A DNA stretch of 64,000 nucleotides from Gnetum montanum (Eukaryota > Streptophyta > Gnetopsida > Gnetales > Gnetaceae), in assembly GCA_015680685.1 (NCBI GenBank), contig MNCI01012739.1, positions 69,188-133,187 of the forward strand, in the 5' to 3' direction. The notes beneath the pieces are model-generated. The model worked only from the letters and a program-made list of their open reading frames with translations. It did not search any database and was not told the DNA's origin. A program made the position numbers and the translations under genes. Positions 57,701-64,000 of this stretch are shown here, in pieces. Numbering within the stretch: the stretch's first letter is position 1; the number at the start of each line of letters is the position of its first letter.

Positions 57701-58351
57701 AAAACTTGTAGAAACTCTAATTCTATGAGCACCGGACTACTCTAAACCATTCAACATAATGATAAATGCCTCTAATTATTCCTTAGGAGTAGTGCTTACA
57801 CAGTTGGATGATAAAAAATGTCCATATTACATCCACTGTGTGAGCTGAAGCATTGTGGGTGCATAATTGAATTACATCATCATGGAAGTGGTGTATGTTC
57901 TGAAAAAGTTCAAGTACTATATTCTTGATTATAAAGTGTTTGTGCACATAGACCATAGTATGCTCTGAAAAATTTTAGGTACTATATTCTTGATTATAAA
58001 GTGCTTGTGCACATAGACCATAGTTCCATCTACTTCCTAATGAACAAGCCAACAGTGAGCCCCTATATCATACAGTGGCTCATGATCTTACAAGAATTTG
58101 ATCTCATGATGGTAGATCGAAGAGGGACTGAGAATGTGGTCGCTAACCACCTCTCTCGATTAAGATGGGATAATAAAGAGGAGGAGATCCTTCTCTCTAA
58201 TCAATTTCTAGATGAACTCCTCTTTACAGGAGCAATCAATAACCAAGTGCCAATAGAACCAACATGGTGTAATGACATCCTTACCCATATTCTCACTCAA
58301 GAGATGCCACAAGATCTTGACTTTAAAAAGAAGCAAAAATTTCTTCATTAG
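57700..58351 (+). pseudogene. Element 4 RNase H with an internal 65-bp duplication
   Basis: NASNYSLGVVLTQLDDKKCP, then a stretch repeated head to tail, then VHIDHSSIYFLMNKPTVSP, LQEFDLMMVDRRGTENVV and ANHLSRLRWDNKEEE. The AQLNYxTTEKEL part is shortened. The duplication shifts the frame by two bases. Confidence 0.78.
57900..58024. repeat. 65-bp tandem duplication in RNase H
   Basis: Units begin CTGAAAAAGTTCAAGTACTA (57900) and CTGAAAAATTTTAGGTACTA (57965) and both run through TATTCTTGATTATAAAGTG and GCACATAGACCATAGT. Only a handful of differences. Confidence 0.92.
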
Positions 58352-58399
58352 GTCAAATACTTCATGGAAATCGATGGAAACCTTTACAAGGTGTGCACT

Positions 58400-59520
58400 A
58401 ATGGTTTGATTCATTAGTATCTCCCTAATGTAGATCAACAACACATTCTTCGGGATGCTCATGAAGGCCCCGATGGAGGCCACTATGTAGGAAGATGCAT
58501 GGCCATAAAAATCTTGATGGTAGGATACTATTGGCCTATAATCTTCAAGGATGTCCACCAATTTGTCCAATCTTGTGAATGCTGTCAATAAGATGGTGGG
58601 ATGACTGTGTGAATGGAAGGTCCTCAATAATGGATTCAACCACCAGAGCCTTTTGACATATGGGGAATTGACTTCATGGGTCCCATCACACCCATGTCCA
58701 ATGGAAAGGCATACATCATTGTAGCAGTTTACTACTACACAAAGTGAGTAGAAGTAATAGTCGTTACTGATTGTACATCATCCACTACTACTAGATTTAT
58801 ACAAAAAAATATTGTAAACAAGTTTGGGGTGCCATGTGCACTAATTTCCAACAATGGAACTCATTTCATAGGTGCCACTTTTAAAAAGTTGATGTAACAC
58901 TTGGGGGTTGAACATAAATTAACAACACCCTATCACCCCCAAGCCAATGGTCAAGTAGAGGTAACTAACTAGGAGATCACAAAAATCCTAACATGAACCA
59001 TTAGCAAATATAAGAAATATTGGAGTACAAAACTCAATGATGTCCTCTAGGATTACTGCTCAACATAGAAACTTCCTATTGGCTATTCTCCCTATGAGCT
59101 AGTGTACGGAAAACTTTCAATACTTTCAATTCAATCTGAGCTCCATACACTCTTAATAGCCTATGATCTAAATCTTGGCCTAAGTTTAGCACAAAAAGAA
59201 AGATTGATTAACCTCAATGTGCTAGATGAAAATTTATTGGTGGCCCTATCTTTGAATGAGGTGCACAAGGCATGTAATAAGCAATGTCATGACCTGAGAA
59301 TACGAAAGGTAAAACTTCAACTAGGAGATAAGGTTCTCTATTGGAATTCCACACATGTACCCCAAAAGACCACAAGGGGTATTATATAATTAATCAAACC
59401 TTTTCCTCTAGGTCCATGTTAATTTACAAACCTGAGAGCCCAAATAAAAAGTAGTTGGTCAACATCCAACAAGTAAAACCTTTCCTAGAACCAAGACAAG
59501 CTACTGTAACTACCACCTCA
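58400..59520 (+). pseudogene. Element 4 integrase, decayed
   Basis: Zinc-binding HHCC is complete: DAHEGPDGGHYVGRC and later CECC (58455-58590). Core: [12 protein letters not shown] (first Asp, about 58665), ISNNGTHFIG (second Asp now Asn, about 58848), NGQVEVTN (Glu, about 58945). C-terminal part YSPYELVYGKLS, KVKLQLGDKVLYW and a 95-codon open stretch (59102-59389). Ends with LVNIQQVKPF near 59480. Confidence 0.82.
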
Positions 59521-59529
59521 ATAGATGGA

Positions 59530-61140
59530 CAACTGCGTTCAATTTTTTGGATATCCTCCTTCCAACTTAGTTGTGGGGGAGATTCCCATCCATGCTAACA
59601 ATCCATATGGCTTCTCAATTTTTCTACATTTTGTTTTCCACATTTTTTATTTTACAAGTTATTTATTTTGCAAATTTTTTATTTTCAATTTCTTCAATTT
59701 TTCATCATTTTTTGCACCATTGTTAGTATATTTGAATCTTTCTTGATTATTTTTACACTTTCTTATATATTTTATATTTTTTTATTTTTTTTAGTGTGAA
59801 TTTTCATCATTTTTACTAATAAAAGTGCTTTATTACTATAGGACACAGTGCCACATTGCTATTTACTAATGATGGCTTGTGCTTAATGTTGTGATTGTCA
59901 ATGTCTGGTTGCTATTCTTGAATTCTGATGTCTAATGACTATGACATGGTTTATTTTTTATGGAATAGGTAATGAGTCCACATCATCTACCCATCCAATA
60001 AACTCTATGGTTTTCCTTATTTTGGGAATTTGAGGTTCCTTCCATTAAAGAAACTTTTAATCAATTGGTGACCTTGGTAGTTCTAGAATTGGGAATGATT
60101 CAAAGGTTTGTAGAGGCTGTGACTTCAAGGGGACTCAATACTCTTTGTACTCTTCTACTTACTTGAGTGCCTAAGTGCTTTTCATGAACTTCTTACCATT
60201 CCATTTCAACCACTTCAAGAAGTCAAATAAAGTCTTTGCATGGTGTGGTTCCCATCCAAAAAATTTATAAAAAACATGATGGGAATTCAAAGCACATCCC
60301 TTAGAAAAATAAATAGACTACAAGCACTAGTTATGGGACTAGAAAGACATGCAACCATGCCTAAAGGTCCACTATAACTAAGACCCTCTCTCACTTCCCA
60401 CTTCTCTTTTCTTCTCTTTATGAAATGGTGGTTGTTTTGCAAAAGCACTCTCGTGTCTCAATGGGATGGATCAGTTTTAGAGTGGCAAAAGTGGTTGGTT
60501 TTGTTCTGGACTAAGGATATATTTTCTCAGGTCATTTTAAACACAAACTCCTCAAGGGACTTCTTATGACCTTGATTCAGGATTCCATTCCACCTTCTCC
60601 ATTATCCATCCATGCTGCCACACCTCACCTCACTACCAAGTTCTATGTTATGCTCTATGTCTTAGTTTGATGTGTTTGAACTCTTAGATAGATTCTTTCT
60701 AGTTAGTCCTTAAATTTTCATGATCATTAACCAACTATGGGGCCCACAAACTCCTTAGTTAAGGTTATGCAAGGGCAACAAGTGCATGAGCTTGCTATGG
60801 GGAGGATCCTCTTGCATATATCTTAGTTTGGTTAGTTAAGTCCCTTACCTTAGACATTGCTACAATCTTATCTTTCATATATTCCATTGTGCAAACCATT
60901 GTGTGTTCCTTGATCTCTCATTTTTCATCCTCTTTCTCCATTTTCTTAATTTTTTTAATTTTTGGGACTTAAACACCCTCTTCTCATATTTTCATCATGT
61001 TTGTGGCTGTTTGGGCTTCCATTTTATCCTAATTTCATTCAAAATCTCTTTGTAATTCTTAAGTTTTGAGAAATTCAATGAAATTCAATAGTGGTCAATA
61101 GTTGCATCAACTAGGTCCCATTGACACAATGTAAAAATAG
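59530..61140 (+). other. Element 4 spacer between integrase and post-integrase ORF
   Basis: Contains TTAGTTGTGGGGGAGAT (59567-59583), a polypurine-like motif, a T-rich block (59620-59830), and the shared tail blocks AATTCAAAGCACATCCCTTAGA (60285) and GGGACTAGAAAGACATG (60335). No frame of note. A U3-like patch with TTGCATCAACTAGGTCCCAT and TTGACACAAT is at 61101-61130. Confidence 0.55.
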
Positions 61141-61148
61141 TATAAATA
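61141..61148 (+). promoter_or_regulatory. TATA box of a U3-like internal promoter
   Basis: TATAAATA follows a patch (61101-61130) that resembles the start of this element's own LTR U3 (52329-52380: TTGCATCAACTGGGCC, GTGTCAATTGG). It is about 150 bp before the donor-like site and 440 bp before the ORF. The minus-strand copy has a comparable box at 4594-4601. Confidence 0.4.
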
Positions 61149-61294
61149 CCACCGAACACTTTGAATTTTTCACATTTGATCCATAATGCCCAAGGAGTTT
61201 GTGTAATTTTCAAAGCCAAAAAACCTTCTTGGGCCTATAAATCTCGTACCATTTATTCAAATCACCCTATTCCTCAATCTTGTAGTTACCAAAG

Positions 61295-61586
61295 GTAAGA
61301 TCTTAGCCATGGGGGTAGCAAACCTCAAGGTTTTGATGATAGTTTTTCAAAAAAAAATTTAACTTACCCAAAGGGTTAAGAGGTGAAATGCTATTAAATC
61401 ATTAATTTTTGAGAATTTAACCCTTCCAAAAACTTCCATAAACCAAAGTTTAAATTAATAATTAAATATTAAATCCAGCTAGCCATAATCACACATTAGC
61501 CAAGTGTAACCTTCATATGAGATAAGGTATTCCAATCATTCTAAGTTACATAATATTTTCTAATCCATTGTTATGTATGATTATAG
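61295..61586 (+). other. Candidate leader intron before the post-integrase ORF
   Basis: Donor AAAG|GTAAGA at 61294/61295 fits the plant consensus very well. Acceptor GATTATAG ends at 61586 and is followed at once by ATGG. The 292-nt interior is AT-rich, includes CCATGGGGGTAGC (a polypurine-like motif), and has no long frame. Equivalent acceptor-ATGG junctions are seen in element 3 (44043) and the left minus copy (4130). Confidence 0.45.
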
Positions 61587-64000
61587 ATGGCACCAAGACT
61601 GAAAAGACCACAGGATGAAGGACCATCGCAACCATGGGAGAAATGACCCAAAGGAGGAAGGGGCCAACAAGAACATGGCCAAGAACAAGCTATGGCAAAC
61701 CACATAATAGGACCTCTCAGAGATGAGATCGAGGTGGAATCTGTCCAATAGATTCTTGAAGAAGAAGCTACATTTGAACATTCACAATGAGGCAAGGTAC
61801 CAAGCCTTGTACCTAGACTAGAATTCATAATTACACAAGCCTACCTCGACATAATTTGGAACCATGAGGTCAAACGCTTAGTTATTCAAAAGTTGAATTT
61901 TGGAACATTCCTCGAACAGGCTCCAAAAGACGTTAGAACTCAACTACAAGTCTCTCCCATGTGGCCAATCATCACTTCTAGTGAAGAGTGGTACATGGAA
62001 GAAACATATCTCTTTTGGAATAATAGGAAAGTAAGAGCCACTATGAAAATCAAGGATATCTAGGTGTCTTACTTCATAGAAGCCATTGTGTAGGCCCTTG
62101 GGTTGCCAGATGTAGGAACATAGTTGACAAAGCTATCCATGCAAGCTAATCTCAGAGCAAAAAAAGAGTGGACTCAATGGTGTTATGGGGTTGACAATAA
62201 GGAGTTTGGCACACTTACACTAGTAGAGTGAGTCTATTTTAAGATAGCAACCTACCACCTCAATCCAACGATGAGGCCTAGTAAGGTGACAACCTTCTCC
62301 ACTCAAGCATGTACCACTCTAAGCAAAAAATTTCTCACAAATCTTCCACAACTAATCTATCTGGAGAATGAACAAGGAAGAAAAACATTGCCTTTTCCCT
62401 ACTTGATTAGAAAATTATGCAAAATGGAAAGGATAGTCCACTATGTAAATGATACACTCAGGCATGCACCTAATGCTTGGTGTGTTGAGATGATGAAAGA
62501 AAAGACACCTGCCATGCCCACAAAAGAGAAGCAGCAATGACCACCTCCACCACCTACTCATGAGCAAACATCAAAGGCCCACACTATATTTGAGTGCATG
62601 TGGAAAAGCTAAGAGCATCTCTTGCAAAAATTGGAGTAGTAGGCAAGAACTAGTGGTGGATACCCATCTATGTACAGACCGATCATGAGTCACCATAGAG
62701 AAGTAGCTTGCAAATCAAGCAAATGGAAGGAGGTGGATTAATGCTATCTGCCCAATGAACACAATTTCTTGCAAGGTTAAATCCAAGTTCCCAAGAGGTG
62801 ATGGTATCTCTCTCTCAACATCATTTATTCCCAAAAATCTCTGGGAATGTCACTTCCTTTTCGATGCCCTTAGAGAAGGGTGAGGAGGCAACTGTATTGG
62901 TGATGTAGCACTAGGGTTAAGAGATAGTTGTAGAGATTGTTTCTGATCGAATCACTAAGGAATTAAACACACTTGTAGCACCTAAACTAGATGTTTCTAT
63001 ACTAAGAGATGTAGACATCTACAAGGATAATCAATGGGAGATTAAGTGTAGCCCAACATGAAGAACTATTGGACCGACTGGTAGGAACCAAGCAAGTGAT
63101 TCTAGATATCTTTGATTTTCTGAATACCATCATTGCAATCTAGTTGGAGCTACTAGAGGCAAAGGGCAAGTGCCTCATCTTAGAAGGGTACCTTGAAATA
63201 GCTCAATAACACAATCAATGCTTGGATGTAGAAGTTGTTGAATTACATGCCTAAATTGCTAACCCTATTTTTATCAACCCTACATTGACAAAAGATGAAG
63301 CTTTTCAAATTCAAGAATAGCTAAAGTAGGTTGAGGGAGAAATGGTTATAGTGGTCTTCAATCAATCCATAATAGAAGCAGAAACTCATTCAGTATGAAA
63401 GGACTTGATGCAGATGCACCAGGAAAATGAGACCTTGACCACAGAGAACCATCACCTATGTAACATTGATGCACAAAAACAATAGTTAGAAGAATTTATC
63501 CATCAACAGCAAGAGCAGCTCACTAGAGAAAATGCCAAATTAAGGAGATTGGTAGTGGAGAATTGTAATCTCTCCATGAAGGACATCCATGCCTTACACC
63601 AAAAATTAGCCATCGAGATTACTGCTTGAAAAAATGAGGCTTTGAAATTCAAAAGAGTAAAAAATCATTACAGAGACCAAGTTGGCCTACAGAAAGAGGT
63701 GAATGAAAAACATATCCAACTAGCAAAGGAAAAGGTTAATGAAGCCCTCTAGCAACTCTAATAAGGTAGAGAAATGTAGCAACCCATCATTGATGGAATT
63801 AATGCCTACAATAAGGCAAAAATCTGCATGAAGGAGTTGCAAATTGAAAAGATGACAAAATACATGGAGTTGTCCAATCTTCGCTACACAAACCTGACAA
63901 TGCTAAATATCGAATAGCCATGGTTTCAGCTTGAAAAATAAGTGGCTAGGTTGTACTTATTGTACAAGGTTAAGTTCAAGAATCATAAAGACACCAAGTA
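61587..64000 (+). pseudogene. Post-integrase ORF of element 4, about 800 codons, runs off the window
   Basis: Begins MAPRLKRPQDEGPSQ. Most of the 5' third and the 3' third read in phase with 61587, with stops mainly where W, Q or R is expected and at least two shifts around 62790-63020. Residues 90-320 hold the domain I compare to 'putative plant transposon protein': SSEEWYMEETYLFW, EAIV-ALGLPDVG, KKEWTQWCYGVDNKEF, then GRKTLPFPYLIRKLCKMER (about 62372). A proline run (62542-62560) follows, then ISGNVTSFSMPLEKGEEATV (about 62832). Near 63080-63180 comes a helical part and at 63410-63760 a heptad-rich coiled coil (NETLTTENHHLCN, QQQEQLTRENAKLRRLVVE). No signal peptide or membrane segment is apparent, so a classic envelope is unlikely. 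The role is unknown. Confidence 0.65.

Larger units (their letters stand above)
52313..64000 (+). mobile_element. Element 4: Athila/Tat-type Gypsy with post-integrase ORF, 3' end outside window
   Basis: 5' LTR, tRNA-Asp-like primer site, gag, protease, RT, RNase H, integrase, a 2-kb spacer and an extra large ORF reach the window edge. The 3' LTR is expected to the right. It differs from element 1 by a different U3 and by keeping the extra ORF. RT keeps both Asp boxes (FLDDYSGYN, FIDDFSTYG), although stops occur throughout. Confidence 0.88.

Noticed and set aside
52313-64000. Endogenous pararetrovirus or other viral integration
   Set aside because: LTRs, tRNA-Asp primer site, integrase and target duplications of the group show Ty3/Gypsy retrotransposons; no movement or coat protein motif of plant DNA viruses was seen.
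1-64000. tRNA, rRNA or host protein-coding genes
   Set aside because: I found no tRNA cloverleaf, rRNA signature or multi-exon host gene; tRNA-like matches are only primer-binding sites.

Overview
The window is repeat-rich plant nuclear DNA. I find no convincing host gene. It is AT-rich and packed with decayed LTR retrotransposons and one LINE, as in a large-genome seed plant. The species cannot be named from the sequence. A 164-base N run and two single Ns show it is a draft assembly.

Most of the window belongs to one related group of Ty3/Gypsy elements of the Athila/Tat type. Their LTRs start TGATGA and end CTCATCA, and the primer-binding site copies the 3' end of plant tRNA-Asp. The pol order is PR-RT-RNase H-INT, with a long tail before the 3' LTR. 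Members are: a nested LTR pair plus a minus-strand 3' half (1-~4450); a full-length decayed element 1 (6487-16543, + strand); a solo LTR (17544-18624, - strand, target repeat CCCAC); element 2 (31797-38597, +, target repeat AAGAT); element 3 (42897-49969, -, target repeat GACAT); and element 4 (52313 to beyond 64000, +). Elements 2 and 3 keep gag and an intact-looking protease but have lost RT, RNase H and integrase. They share the left deletion edge, and both have perfect 5-bp target repeats. They look like a pol-less lineage that was moved by enzymes supplied in trans.

Element 4 and the minus-strand copy at the left edge carry a further reading frame of about 800 codons downstream of integrase. 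It has a domain resembling the 'putative plant transposon protein' family and a coiled-coil C-terminus. It begins with ATGG directly after a splice-acceptor-like site. Upstream of it lie a TATA box and, in element 4, a strong donor-like GGTAAG, so an internal promoter and a leader intron are plausible.

Other elements: a chromodomain Gypsy element (20698-26179, target repeat TTTCC, tRNA-iMet-type primer site) whose RNase H and integrase cores are deleted; an L1-type LINE fragment on the minus strand (about 26225-28330); a minus-strand element of unknown class (38598-42896) with a tRNA-iMet-type primer site; and a two-copy interspersed repeat (5440-5923 minus, 50396-51050 plus). The remaining stretches are AT-rich with no recognisable gene.

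Decay is dominated by C-to-T and G-to-A changes: CAG, CGA and TGG codons have become stops, and primer sites and catalytic codons have changed the same way. This is the pattern expected of methylated, silenced repeats. Coordinates of decayed domains are approximate because the translations were read by eye.
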